Origin: Flavitalea plasmicola
Lineage (GTDB): Bacteria > Bacteroidota > Bacteroidia > Chitinophagales > Chitinophagaceae
Length of the DNA stretch: 64,000 nt
Direction of reading: 5' to 3'
NCBI RefSeq assembly: GCF_030546645.1
Contig: NZ_JAUOTO010000003.1
Location: 464,956-528,955 of the forward strand
Positions within the stretch are counted from its first letter, which is position 1. The number at the start of each line of letters is the position of its first letter. The notes under the pieces are model-generated. The model was not told the origin of the DNA and did no database searches. It saw nothing but the letters and a program-made list of their open reading frames with translations. Positions 18,141-27,412 of the stretch are shown here, in pieces. Position numbers and translations under genes: made by a program.

Positions 18141-19820
18141 TTATTTTCTTTCCTGTGCGCTGCTGTCGCGAATGGCCTTGAATTCCGAACCCGCTTTCCA
18201 TTGGGGCCAGGCGCTTCCGAAGGCCAGCTTCTTTCCTAAGAGATATATTAATCCAAGGTCCTCCAATCCTCCGGTGAGATCCCATGTTCTGGCATCGTAT
18301 TCGTCACTGGGCTGATGATAGCGCTGCGCCGTATATTCATCATGCTTCTGTTTGCCGAACGAGGTACCTTTGGTTACATCATCCACGCCGCCGTCAGCTG
18401 TCAGCGAAGGTACACCGGCCCGCGCGAAATTGAAATGGTCACTCCGGAAATAATGGCCTGCCTCCGGATGATCCTCCGGCGCAATATACCGGCCTTTTGC
18501 TTTTACCTCCGCTGCCAGCAGGTCCTCCAGGTCGGACTGTCCCTTGCCGCTGTAAGTAATGTCCTTTGTAGGACCGTAAGTATTCAATACATCGATGTTC
18601 AGGTTCGCCACCGTCCTGGCCAGGGGATAGACCGGATGCTGCCCGTACCAGGCCGAACCCAGCAGCCCCTGCTCCTCAGCCGTCACGGCAAGGAAGATCA
18701 CCGTGCGGGCTGGCTTCTCCGGTAGGCTCTTAAACGCGCGGGCAAGTTCCAGCAAGGCGGCTGTTCCGCTGGCGTTGTCTGCCGCTCCATTATATATGGA
18801 ATCGCCCTTTTCATCAGGCTTACCTATACCCAGGTGGTCCCAATGGGCGGAATAAATGACGTATTCATCCGGCCGCTGGCTACCCGTGATCCTGGCAATG
18901 ACGTTATGAGATTTATTATACACTTCCTTCACCTTCAGTGAGGCGGATAATTTCACATCGAGCGGCTGTCCTTTGAACCCTTTTTGCCTGGCTGCTGTAA
19001 GCAGCGTGCTGTCCTTGCCTGCCGCCGCCAGCAATTTCTTACCCGTCTCTTCCGTGATCCATCCCTGCAGCGCCAGCTGGTACTGACCATTACCCCTTGT
19101 ATCCAGGTGCAATTTTACGCCGCCATTGGAGCTTTGTACCACCTGGAAAGGGTAGGAGGCCGCGCCCGTATTGTGAATGATGAGACAGGCTGCGGCGCCC
19201 TGACGGGCGGCTTCCTCGTATTTGTAGGTCCAGCGACCGTAATAAGTCATCGTATGTCCTTTGAACAGGGTGGAATCATAATACCCCGGATCGTTCACCA
19301 TCACCAGTACTGTCTTGCCTTTTACATCCAGGCCTGCATAATCGTTCCAGTTATATTCCGGGGCGACGACGCCAAAGCCGGCGAAGACCACCGCATTTCT
19401 GTCGAGGTTGATGACAGCGTCAGGCCGCTCTGTCCAGATGACAAAATCATCCAGCGTTTTCAGGTCAAAGCTGGTTTTGGGCGCCTGGATCTTCATGGTC
19501 GGCGTGCCTGCAGGGCTTATTTCCACCATGGGCACATCCTGCGTATATCCGGCACCGTTGCCAGGCTCCAGGCCAAGGGCTGCAAAAGATCTGGAAAGGT
19601 AGTCCACCGTCCTGTCCTCACCCGCGGTAAATGGACGACGTCCCTGGAAGCTGTCGGAAGCCAGGACCTGTATATGGGCGGCCAGGCTGTCCTTGCTGAG
19701 AACGGAGAGCCCTTCTTCTCCGCCTTGCGTGGCGGAAGAGGAACCGCCGCCCTGACCGCATCCGGCAGCACCCATTGCTAAACTGAGAAAAACACCTGCA
19801 CGAAAAAGTGAATTTGTCAT
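18141..19820 (-). CDS. M28 family metallopeptidase lipoprotein with PA domain
   Basis: Zinc aminopeptidase-like protein with a lipobox (GAAGC). An N-terminal M28 portion is interrupted by a PA-type insertion (GKTVLVMVNDPGYYDSTLF...). The metal-site residues follow in order: SAHWDHLG, GAADNASGTAALLE, AVTAEEQGLLGSAWYG, NLNIDVLN and RSDHFNFARAGVPS. At 559 residues it is complete. It is probably exposed in the periplasm or on the outer membrane, where it would trim peptides. It lies 92 bp upstream of the GMC gene on the same strand. Confidence 0.93.
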   Translation of the reverse strand: MTNSLFRAGVFLSLAMGAAGCGQGGGSSSATQGGEEGLSVLSKDSLAAHIQVLASDSFQGRRPFTAGEDRTVDYLSRSFAALGLEPGNGAGYTQDVPMVEISPAGTPTMKIQAPKTSFDLKTLDDFVIWTERPDAVINLDRNAVVFAGFGVVAPEYNWNDYAGLDVKGKTVLVMVNDPGYYDSTLFKGHTMTYYGRWTYKYEEAARQGAAACLIIHNTGAASYPFQVVQSSNGGVKLHLDTRGNGQYQLALQGWITEETGKKLLAAAGKDSTLLTAARQKGFKGQPLDVKLSASLKVKEVYNKSHNVIARITGSQRPDEYVIYSAHWDHLGIGKPDEKGDSIYNGAADNASGTAALLELARAFKSLPEKPARTVIFLAVTAEEQGLLGSAWYGQHPVYPLARTVANLNIDVLNTYGPTKDITYSGKGQSDLEDLLAAEVKAKGRYIAPEDHPEAGHYFRSDHFNFARAGVPSLTADGGVDDVTKGTSFGKQKHDEYTAQRYHQPSDEYDARTWDLTGGLEDLGLIYLLGKKLAFGSAWPQWKAGSEFKAIRDSSAQERK

Positions 19821-19904
19821 ACGTATTTTATTGGCAAGGGATAAAGGTAGGGGATTGCAATAAAATACCTTTCACTCATTACAAAGTTTGCTTCGGAAGG
19901 GCAC

Positions 19905-20903
19905 TCATCTTGCCTGCAACCAATCGATGGCTGCGGCTCTCACCGGGTCATCGTCTACGGGACCCATCGTGGGTGGACGGATGATCCTGTCAGGCAAAAT
20001 GCTGCCCTCGCAGATCCGGCCCATATAGTCGGCTTCCCGACACACGGTGAGCACCAGCATGGAATGGTCCGATAAAGAGTAGGTGGCATTGGCCGTGGTA
20101 AGGCCTGCCGTAGGCTCCCCCACAAAGTAAGCCTGCTCCCTGCCCTTAAAAGCAAGCGCGACGATCTCCCCGGCGCTGATCGTCCGACGGCCAGTGAGCA
20201 CCACGATCGACTTGTGTTCCTGTTGCGTGCGATAGCCGTTCCTGCTGACCCGGCAGAGAACGTGTTTTCCCTGGAAGGCCGCACCATTGCGATAAGAGAT
20301 GGGGATCCTTTCCCCTCCACTGACAAAGTAGCCGCAGACACCGTCGCCCAGCAGCGGGCCGATCCCTGCCAGCATGGGCCAGCAATTGCCGCCTGCATTC
20401 TTTCGCAGATCGATGATCCATCTTGAAACGCCCTTACTGTCCAATCTTGCGATCAGTTCCTGCAGGGAGTCGGCTATCCGCATGCAGATGAATGAATCGG
20501 TGGTGCTCACCCAGGGTACTGTGAGATAGGCGATGCTGTCGTTCAGCCACTCGCCCCTGATCTCGCCCACCAGCTCGGAAAGGGGGGGCAGCGGAGCAAG
20601 GCTGGCATCATAATTATATTGACCAGCTTTTTGGGGAGGCATGATAAAGCTATGTTGCTCGTTCAGCTGTTTGAAGCAGGATGAAATAATATCATATACG
20701 TCATCACATCTCCCTGAAGCTTTCAGACGCGTCCTGGCCTCATTGGTAATGTTCTCCCAGCTGACATCGGCCCTGCGGTAGTAGTTCTTTTTCATAAAGC
20801 CCAGCGCTTCATCCAATAATCCATTCGCCCTGTCCAGGCAGGGTTGAGCATTTAAAAGGGAGCAGCACCATAAGAAGAGGAGGAGTAAAAGAATAGGGCG
20901 CAT
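19905..20903 (-). CDS. S41 family peptidase
   Basis: Secreted C-terminal-processing-type serine protease family. A signal peptide (MRPILLLLLFLWCCSLLNAQP) is followed by a helical N-terminal domain (WENITNEARTRLKASGRCDDVYDIISSCF) and a catalytic domain with WIIDLRKNAGGNCWPMLAGIGPLLG, the nucleophile region RRTISAGEIVALAFKG (Ser within ISAGE) and a VGEPTAGLTTANATY loop. No PDZ domain is visible, which places it with the short S41 proteins of Bacteroidota. Its substrate is unknown. It is divergent from the DUF6600 gene. Confidence 0.9.
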   Translation of the reverse strand: MRPILLLLLFLWCCSLLNAQPCLDRANGLLDEALGFMKKNYYRRADVSWENITNEARTRLKASGRCDDVYDIISSCFKQLNEQHSFIMPPQKAGQYNYDASLAPLPPLSELVGEIRGEWLNDSIAYLTVPWVSTTDSFICMRIADSLQELIARLDSKGVSRWIIDLRKNAGGNCWPMLAGIGPLLGDGVCGYFVSGGERIPISYRNGAAFQGKHVLCRVSRNGYRTQQEHKSIVVLTGRRTISAGEIVALAFKGREQAYFVGEPTAGLTTANATYSLSDHSMLVLTVCREADYMGRICEGSILPDRIIRPPTMGPVDDDPVRAAAIDWLQAR

Positions 20904-21058
20904 AGGCTATGATTATTCCTGTAAGGAAGTTAAGATGAAAAAACGCACCTTTTCCATAAAATTGAAATTTCACATCGTTTTAACGCCTTGGCCACACCGG
21001 ACCAATGCCGTATCAGGCATCGTTATTGTATTAAATATCTTATCAATACTTAGTCTAT

Positions 21059-22324
21059 ATGAAAAAGATAATGATCATGGCAGGCATTGCATTGTTCGCA
21101 GGCATACTGCCTCCTGTTGCACAGCGCGCAAACGCCCAGGTCAATGTCAGCTTCCAGCTTTTTTATGATCAGCTGAGCCCATTCGGCAGCTGGGTCAGCT
21201 ACCCTGATTACGGCTATGTATGGGTGCCTGACGCAGGCTCCGGGTTCAGGCCCTACGGCAGCCGCGGTCACTGGGTGTACACAGAGGATGGATGGTTATG
21301 GGTTTCGGACTACAGCTGGGGCTGGGCTACGTTCCACTATGGCAACTGGTTCTATGACGACTCCTATGGATGGATGTGGATGCCCGGATACGAATGGGCC
21401 CCTGCATGGGTCACCTGGGGTGAATACGGAGGGAATTACTGTTGGGCGCCCATAGGACCGCGGATAGACATCGGCGTTGCTTATAGTACGTATCGTCCAC
21501 CGGCCAGGTATTGGAACTTTTGCCCGAGGGAACGCATCACCAGCGTCAACGTGAGCAACTATTATGTGAGGAACGTGCATAATACCACCGTCATCAATAA
21601 TATCACTGTTATCAACAATGTGAACAGGGGAAATGGACATGCCTACCTCCGGGGACCGCAGGCCAATAATGTGGAAAGATTTACCCACAGCGCCGTGCGA
21701 CCGGTGGCTATACGTCCTGCGGAAAGACCCGGCGCAGCAGCCGTACGCAACGGACAGGTGAGCATTTACCGTCCTGCCGTGCAGAATAATAATGCATCGG
21801 CCCGTCCTGCCCAGGTACGCGATCTGCATGCGCTGAGGCCGGTCAACAACCGTCCTGAGGCAGCCGCTGATCGTCCGGGCAATGCTCCCGGAAGACCGGC
21901 CCAGCCGGCCGACCGCCCGTCACAACCGGCTGGGCAACGCCCCGGACAGCCTGACCGCGGGGCCCTGCCCAGGTCAAACCCTTCAACACAACCCAGAGAG
22001 GTCCACCCTTCGAACCCGGGGCAGCCTCCCGGACAGCAGCCGCATCCAACACCGGCTGATCGCCCGGTGCAACGTCCTCCCGTCCAGCAGCAGCCGCATC
22101 AGCAGCCTCCCCATCAGCAGCTGCCGGTGAGCCGGCCGCCAGCCCAGCAACCGCATCCCGTGCAACAACCACGTCCAGCTCAGCCACACCCAATTCAGCC
22201 ACCGCATCCGGCCCAGCCACGCCAGGGAGAAGCGCGCCCAAATCCAGCGCCCCGACCGATGCCGCAGCAGCGTCCCGAGCAGCGACCGGCAACACCGCCA
22301 CCACACCCTGAGCATCAACGTTAG
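21059..22324 (+). CDS. DUF6600-type secreted protein with Pro/Gln-rich tail
   Basis: Exported protein with signal peptide (ending QRANAQ). Residues 26-160 form a Trp/Tyr-rich repeat domain (LSPFGSWVSYPDYGYVWVP, GHWVYTEDGWLWVSDYSWGWATFHYGNW, GWMWMPGYEWAPAWVTWGEYGG) typical of DUF6600. A linker of Asn/Val repeats (NTTVINNITVINNVN) follows, then a 180-residue low-complexity tail rich in Pro, Gln, His and Arg. The function is not known; such proteins are presumed envelope-associated. The motif TAGTCTAT lies directly before the start codon (21051-21058). Confidence 0.82.
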   Translation: MKKIMIMAGIALFAGILPPVAQRANAQVNVSFQLFYDQLSPFGSWVSYPDYGYVWVPDAGSGFRPYGSRGHWVYTEDGWLWVSDYSWGWATFHYGNWFYDDSYGWMWMPGYEWAPAWVTWGEYGGNYCWAPIGPRIDIGVAYSTYRPPARYWNFCPRERITSVNVSNYYVRNVHNTTVINNITVINNVNRGNGHAYLRGPQANNVERFTHSAVRPVAIRPAERPGAAAVRNGQVSIYRPAVQNNNASARPAQVRDLHALRPVNNRPEAAADRPGNAPGRPAQPADRPSQPAGQRPGQPDRGALPRSNPSTQPREVHPSNPGQPPGQQPHPTPADRPVQRPPVQQQPHQQPPHQQLPVSRPPAQQPHPVQQPRPAQPHPIQPPHPAQPRQGEARPNPAPRPMPQQRPEQRPATPPPHPEHQR

Positions 22325-22332
22325 CACCTCAT

Positions 22333-22361
22333 AAAAACCCGTTGTCACCGAACGGGTTTTT
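22333..22361 (+). terminator. Terminator after the DUF6600 gene
   Basis: An 11-bp stem AAAAACCCGTT/AACGGGTTTTT with a 7-nt loop; the right arm ends in a T5 tract. The symmetric A/T tails allow use in either direction. Confidence 0.88.
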
Positions 22362-22386
22362 AAATATAATTCGTTATATTCGTCAT

Positions 22387-23295
22387 ATGAACCAATCACG
22401 CAGAACTTTCCTGAAGAACAGCGCACTGGCAGCTGCCGCCGCCAGCTTCATGCCAGGGAGCTCTTTCGCAGCCCCCACAAAAAAACGCATCCTGGGAATA
22501 CAATTATACTCTGTAAGGGACGACATGAAAAATGATCCCGCAGGTACCTTGCAGAAGCTGGCTGCGATGGGTTATAAATACGTCGAGCATGCAAACTATA
22601 TAGACAGGAAATTCTACGGCTATGGTGCAAAAGAATTCAAAAGCCTGCTGGACGGCATGGGATTGAAAATGCTCAGCGGTCACACCAGGATGGACCCCCA
22701 ACACTGGGACGAATCAAAAAAAGACTTCTCCGACTCCTGGAAATGGACGGTGGAAGACGCCGCTGTGGCTGGTCAGCATTATGTCATCAGCCCCTGGCTG
22801 GATGCCAGCCTTCGCAAGACCTACGACGATCTTCTCCATTACATGGACGTGTTCAACAAATGCGGTGAGCTGTGTAAGAAGTCAGGAATGAAATTCGGCT
22901 ATCACAACCATGACTTCGAATTCAGCACCGTGCTCGATAACAAAAAAGTATTCGATATCATCCTCCAGCATACCGATCCCGAATTGGTGGCCCAGCAGTT
23001 GGACATAGGAAACCTCTACAATGGCGGCGCCGTCGCCATTGCCATCGTCATGCAATATCCAGGGCGATTTGAACTGATGCATGTAAAAGACGAGATCAAA
23101 GCCGCCAGCGGAAGCGAAAAATACGAAAGCACCATTCTGGGACAGGGCATCGTCAATACCAAACAGGTCGCTGACCTGGGTAGAAAATCAGGTGGTACGC
23201 AACATTTCATCATCGAGCAGGAGTCCTACCAGGGTAAGTCGCCGCTGGACTGTGCGAAGGAAGACCTGGCGATCATGAAGAAATGGGGATACTAG
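22387..23295 (+). CDS. Tat-exported sugar phosphate isomerase/epimerase (TIM barrel)
   Basis: Xylose isomerase-like TIM-barrel protein. The start is the ATG at 22387: it gives a twin-arginine signal (MNQSRRTFLKNSALAAAAASF) and avoids the terminator lying upstream. Family features are GIQLYSVRDDMKNDPAGTLQKLAAMGYKYVE, KFGYHNHDFEF, VAQQLDIGNLYNGG and the final HFIIEQESYQG. The His/Asp/Glu set suggests a divalent metal. Periplasmic versions occur with GMC dehydrogenases in keto-sugar breakdown, which fits the neighbourhood but is inference. Confidence 0.9.
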   Translation: MNQSRRTFLKNSALAAAAASFMPGSSFAAPTKKRILGIQLYSVRDDMKNDPAGTLQKLAAMGYKYVEHANYIDRKFYGYGAKEFKSLLDGMGLKMLSGHTRMDPQHWDESKKDFSDSWKWTVEDAAVAGQHYVISPWLDASLRKTYDDLLHYMDVFNKCGELCKKSGMKFGYHNHDFEFSTVLDNKKVFDIILQHTDPELVAQQLDIGNLYNGGAVAIAIVMQYPGRFELMHVKDEIKAASGSEKYESTILGQGIVNTKQVADLGRKSGGTQHFIIEQESYQGKSPLDCAKEDLAIMKKWGY

Positions 23296-25566
23296 TTAAT
23301 GGCCTGGGTCCGTATAAGTGAATACGGCTTTCTTATCTCCTGCCATCACGTCAAAATCCCCGGGCTCCGTCACTGTTTTCAACCGGGCGTTGACAAAGGC
23401 CAGATCTGCGGTATGCAGTGTAAATCTCACCGTCCTGGACTCGCCGGCCTTTAAAGAAATTTTTGTGAATGCACGCAACCGCCGCATGCTGGGCGTTACG
23501 CTGGCGTAATGTTGCCGGGTGTACAGCTCCACCGTGTGCTTTCCGTCGCGGTCGCCGGCATTCTTCACCGTAAGGCTGACGGTCAGCGACCCGCCCGGAC
23601 CCGTCAAATGAGGACTGCTCAGCTGCAGGTCGCTGTATTCCCAGCGGGTATAGCTCAGTCCAAAGCCAAAAGGGAACAGGGGCTTATACCCGTCCATCGT
23701 CATGTCAGAATTGAATATTTCCCGTATCTCTTCCGTAGGCTTACGGTCATACAGCACCATCTCTCCCATGCTGCGGGGATAGCTGAAAGGCAGGATGCCG
23801 TCAGGGTTGTAATCTCCTGATAGGATGTCGCTGACAGCCTCGGCCGTTTTTCGCCCGCTCCAATATGCCAGCAAAATGCCTTTCATCAATGGGGCAATGG
23901 AAGTGATCAGGCGGGGCCTTCCCTCCGTGAGGACAAGGATGACGGGTTTGCCGGTGGCCGCTGCCGCCCTTGCCAGCGCTGCCTGTTCGCCGGGCAATGC
24001 CAGGTCGGCTATGTTGCCGGGACTTTCTGCATAAGCGTTCTCGCCCAGGCAAAGGACGATGGCGTCTGCGCCCGCTGCCGCCGCCTTCAGGGTCGTCGTA
24101 TCATAATTTTCCCGGCTGTCAAAGCCCTGAACGGAGGTAGTGGTTACGTTCCCGGCGCCAAATTTGTCCTGCAGGGCCTGCAGGATGGTCTTACTATTTT
24201 TAGGATACCATTGTTCCTCCTTTCCCTGCCAGGTATAGCTCCAGCAACCATTCAATGCGCTGATGCTCTGCGCGGACGGCCCCGCGACCAGGATCCGGGT
24301 ATTCCGGGCCAGCGGTAAGATCCCTTCGCTGTTCTGCAGGAGGGTCATGGCCTCGCGGGCCGCCTGCAAGGCAAGCGTCTGGTATTCCGGCAATCCGAAA
24401 TTCGGGAGAGCCGCTTCTTCCGGGTATGGATGATCGAAAAGGCCCAGCTTGTACTTCAGCTCCAATATCCTCGTGACAGCCTCGTCGATGCGACCCACGG
24501 ATACCTCTCCCTTTTGTACGGCCTCCTTCAGCAGATTGAAAAAAGAAAGATCGTATGGCACCATGCTCATGTCAATGCCCGCATTCACGGCCATCACTAC
24601 CGCCGCGCGGGGCGTGGCTGCTACGTTATGACGGGTATGCAGCCGGATGATATCCTCCCAGTCGGTGACAGCGACTCCCTGAAAACCAAGCTCCTTGCGC
24701 AATACATCCGTCAGCAGGTATTTGCTGGCGTGCACCGGGGTTCCATTGATCTCGCCGGAGTTCACCATGATAGTGGACGCCCCCGCTGCTACCGCCGCCC
24801 TGAACTGCGGCAGGTAATATTCCCGTAATTCTATATCCGGCAGGTAAATAGGGGTGCGATCCTTTCCCGTGCGGCTGGCAGAGTAGGCAAGATAATGTTT
24901 CATACAGCTGGCCACTGCCGTGGGATTCCGGAGGCCATCGCCTTCATATGCTTTTATAACAGCCGCTCCCAGGGTCTTGCCTATATACACGTCTTCCCCA
25001 TAGGTTTCGGGAAATCTCGACCATAGGGGTTGGCGTCCACAATCCAATACGGGGGCAAAGTTCCAGCGGACACCCGAAGCCCGCAGCTCCCGGGCGGCTA
25101 CTTTTGTCACGGCTATGGCAAGCTCCGTGTTACGGGTGGCGGCCACACCGATATTTTGCGGAAATAAAGTGGCGTCCAGCGTATAAGTCTGGCCGTGAAT
25201 GCCGTCGAGACCGTAGATCACCGGTATTTTCAGACGGGTCTTCAACGCAGCATCCTGGATCTGGCGAAGGACTGTATGCCATTGCTCCAGCGACAGCGCA
25301 TGATTGGTGACATTGAGTATCGAGCCAACATGATGCTCTTCCACGATCCGGGCAAGGGCGGCCGGGTCCAATATGCCGTCCTCGGACGTCGAGACGACAC
25401 CCAGCGTCACCTGCGTCATTTGTCCGATCTTTTCATCCAGGGTCATTCGCCGCAGGAGGGCGACAGCTTTTTGGCGATCTGCATTGCCAGTCTGGGCAGG
25501 AGCGGCCGGCGAAAGCAGGATGGTAAAGAAAAGCAGGCAAAACGGCAGAGTAAGATTTTTTTTCAT
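23296..25566 (-). CDS. bglX: Glycoside hydrolase family 3 beta-glucosidase
   Basis: Exported exo-acting glycosidase. The start is taken at the ATG at 25566 (MKKNLTLPFCLLFFTILLSPAAPAQ), which gives a clean signal peptide. The (beta/alpha)8 domain has KIPVIYGLDGIHGQ and the nucleophile region GFQGVAVTDWEDI; the alpha/beta sandwich has VLCLGENAYAESPGNIADLALP. The C-terminal fibronectin III-like domain starts near LFPFGFGLSYTRWEY. Family architecture and length match BglX. The stop codon abuts that of the convergent isomerase gene with no base between them. The preferred linkage cannot be determined from sequence. Confidence 0.94.
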   Translation of the reverse strand: MKKNLTLPFCLLFFTILLSPAAPAQTGNADRQKAVALLRRMTLDEKIGQMTQVTLGVVSTSEDGILDPAALARIVEEHHVGSILNVTNHALSLEQWHTVLRQIQDAALKTRLKIPVIYGLDGIHGQTYTLDATLFPQNIGVAATRNTELAIAVTKVAARELRASGVRWNFAPVLDCGRQPLWSRFPETYGEDVYIGKTLGAAVIKAYEGDGLRNPTAVASCMKHYLAYSASRTGKDRTPIYLPDIELREYYLPQFRAAVAAGASTIMVNSGEINGTPVHASKYLLTDVLRKELGFQGVAVTDWEDIIRLHTRHNVAATPRAAVVMAVNAGIDMSMVPYDLSFFNLLKEAVQKGEVSVGRIDEAVTRILELKYKLGLFDHPYPEEAALPNFGLPEYQTLALQAAREAMTLLQNSEGILPLARNTRILVAGPSAQSISALNGCWSYTWQGKEEQWYPKNSKTILQALQDKFGAGNVTTTSVQGFDSRENYDTTTLKAAAAGADAIVLCLGENAYAESPGNIADLALPGEQAALARAAAATGKPVILVLTEGRPRLITSIAPLMKGILLAYWSGRKTAEAVSDILSGDYNPDGILPFSYPRSMGEMVLYDRKPTEEIREIFNSDMTMDGYKPLFPFGFGLSYTRWEYSDLQLSSPHLTGPGGSLTVSLTVKNAGDRDGKHTVELYTRQHYASVTPSMRRLRAFTKISLKAGESRTVRFTLHTADLAFVNARLKTVTEPGDFDVMAGDKKAVFTYTDPGH

Positions 25567-25647
25567 AATAGGGCTTAAAATTAAGGAGAAGCCGCTCCCT
25601 TCCTGCATGACATTTTGATCATTTATAATACTTATTTATCTGGACAG

Positions 25648-26118
25648 CTACAGATCCTTCAGTTCTTTTTTATAATCATATTGAAGATCCTCATGCAAGG
25701 TGGCTATTACCGAGTGGACCTTTTTCAGCTGCCCCTTATAGAGGTTCGTCAGGACGGGGTGCTTGTCTACAGGTATGCCGGATTGACGGACCTTATTCAG
25801 GAAATAGGTCAGCAGCTCGACTTCCGCCTGCGGAGAGCTCGTATACCGTATCTGCCGGGTTGTTATGCGAAGCACTTTGCGCAGGCTTTTCTTGGTCAGG
25901 TACAGGTTGGGCTTCGGCAACTCCTCGAATTCCAGGTCTATCTCCTTCTTTACGCCGGCGATGTACTCCCTGATATCGGCGGCCTCGAATAAAAGATAGG
26001 TCAGCAATTCCTTATTATCCTTTTTGAATTTGGCCAGGCGAAGGCAAAGGTCGGCCAACGCGGCGGGTGATAAGGATGACAATTCCTGTTTGATCTCGTG
26101 GACAGTAGCAGCTTTCAT
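25648..26118 (-). CDS. Conserved hypothetical protein, helical
   Basis: A 156-residue soluble protein that I do not recognise by function. It starts at MKAATVHEIKQELSSLSPAALADLCLRLAKFKKDNKELLTYLLFEA and looks all-helical, with many Lys/Leu heptads and no signal peptide or membrane segment. The upstream residues available from an earlier TTG are unlikely to be translated. It is divergent from the thiolase gene with a roughly 100-bp shared promoter region. Confidence 0.72.
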   Translation of the reverse strand: MKAATVHEIKQELSSLSPAALADLCLRLAKFKKDNKELLTYLLFEAADIREYIAGVKKEIDLEFEELPKPNLYLTKKSLRKVLRITTRQIRYTSSPQAEVELLTYFLNKVRQSGIPVDKHPVLTNLYKGQLKKVHSVIATLHEDLQYDYKKELKDL

Positions 26119-26174
26119 GCAGAGAAAAGTTATTCGCAAAAATATTTTTTCCCGGCGAATAAAAATTGATATAT

Positions 26175-26199
26175 ATACTAACAGCCGTTAGTATCTTTG
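26175..26199 (+). promoter_or_regulatory. Thiolase promoter with overlapping TetR-type operator
   Basis: A perfect palindrome ATACTAAC-AGCC-GTTAGTAT (26175-26194) overlaps a perfect Bacteroidota -7 box TATCTTTG (26192-26199); a TTG lies at 26166-26168. A bound dimer would block polymerase. Confidence 0.7.
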
Positions 26200-26215
26200 C
26201 GACTCAACCCATAGC

Positions 26216-27412
26216 ATGCAAAAAGCAAATAAAGAAGTTGTCATCATAGCCGCCGTCCGTACGCCCATCGGCGCCTTTGGCGGGGCCCTCAAAGACCTTT
26301 CAGCCACTCGTCTTGGCGCCATTGCCATCAAAGGCGCCCTTGAAAAAGCCGGCATCGGGGGAGATCAGGTGGAGGAGGTGCTAATGGGATGTGTGCTGCA
26401 GGCTAACCTGGGTCAGGCTCCTGCCCGGCAAGCTGCCAGGGGAGCGGGCTTACCTGATAAGGTCGTCTGCACCACTGTCAATAAGGTATGTGCCAGCGGG
26501 ATGAAGTCCATTGCATTGGGCGCCCAGTCCATCCTGCTGGGAGAAACGGAGATCGTGGTCGCCGGCGGCATGGAAAGCATGAGCAATATTCCATTTTATG
26601 TGGAAAGTATGCGCTGGGGGAATAAATATGGGGACAGCAAGCTGATTGATGGTCTAGCTAAAGATGGTCTGACGGATGCCTATGACGGCAAGGCCATGGG
26701 CCATGCAGCGGAGCTTTGCGCGTCCACCTGTGGCATCAGCAGGGAGGAACAGGATGCGTTCGCCATTCAAAGCTATCAGCGGTCTCAGGCTGCCTGGGCG
26801 GCTGGCAGGTTCAGTGACGAAGTGATCCCTGTGGAGATTCCCCAGCGGAAAGGCGATCCGCAGATCTTCGCCAAAGATGAAGAGCCTTTCAATGTCAAGT
26901 TCGATAAGATCAAAGAATTGAAGCCATCCTTCCAGAAGGATGGCACCGTAACTGCGGCCAATGCTTCCACCCTGAATGACGGCGCAGCAGCCCTTGTCCT
27001 GATGAGCGGTGAAAAAGCCGCCGCCCTGGGATTAAAGCCGCTGGCCAGGATCCTGTCTTTTGCCGACGCAGAACAGGCGCCCGAATGGTTCACTACCACG
27101 CCCGCCATCGCTACGCCCAGGGCAGTCGGGAAAGCGGGGCTAAAAATGCAGGACATTGATTATTGGGAATTGAACGAAGCTTTTTCAGTGGTGGGCATCG
27201 AGAATACCCGTCGTATGCAATTGGACCCGGCCCGGGTCAACGTTCACGGAGGGGCCGTATCCATCGGACATCCGCTGGGCGCCAGCGGCGCCCGTATCAT
27301 TACTACATTGGTGCATATTCTCAGGCAGCACAAGGCGAAGTATGGAGCTGCCGGCATTTGCAATGGGGGAGGAGGCGCTTCCGCCATGGTACTGGAGAAT
27401 CTTTCTATTTAA
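26216..27412 (+). CDS. Acetyl-CoA C-acyltransferase (thiolase)
   Basis: Condenses or cleaves acyl-CoA with acetyl-CoA. The active-site Cys is in TTVNKVCASGMKSIALG, the catalytic His in NVHGGAVSIGHPLGASGARI, and the second Cys in GICNGGGGASAMVLE. At 398 residues it is standard. It stands alone behind a TetR-type palindrome, as expected for a fatty-acid or aromatic-acyl-CoA-responsive gene. The choice between biosynthetic (AtoB-like) and degradative (FadA-like) cannot be made with certainty; the isolated, repressor-controlled setting favours a catabolic role. It overlaps the convergent XRE gene by 8 bp. Confidence 0.94.
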   Translation: MQKANKEVVIIAAVRTPIGAFGGALKDLSATRLGAIAIKGALEKAGIGGDQVEEVLMGCVLQANLGQAPARQAARGAGLPDKVVCTTVNKVCASGMKSIALGAQSILLGETEIVVAGGMESMSNIPFYVESMRWGNKYGDSKLIDGLAKDGLTDAYDGKAMGHAAELCASTCGISREEQDAFAIQSYQRSQAAWAAGRFSDEVIPVEIPQRKGDPQIFAKDEEPFNVKFDKIKELKPSFQKDGTVTAANASTLNDGAAALVLMSGEKAAALGLKPLARILSFADAEQAPEWFTTTPAIATPRAVGKAGLKMQDIDYWELNEAFSVVGIENTRRMQLDPARVNVHGGAVSIGHPLGASGARIITTLVHILRQHKAKYGAAGICNGGGGASAMVLENLSI

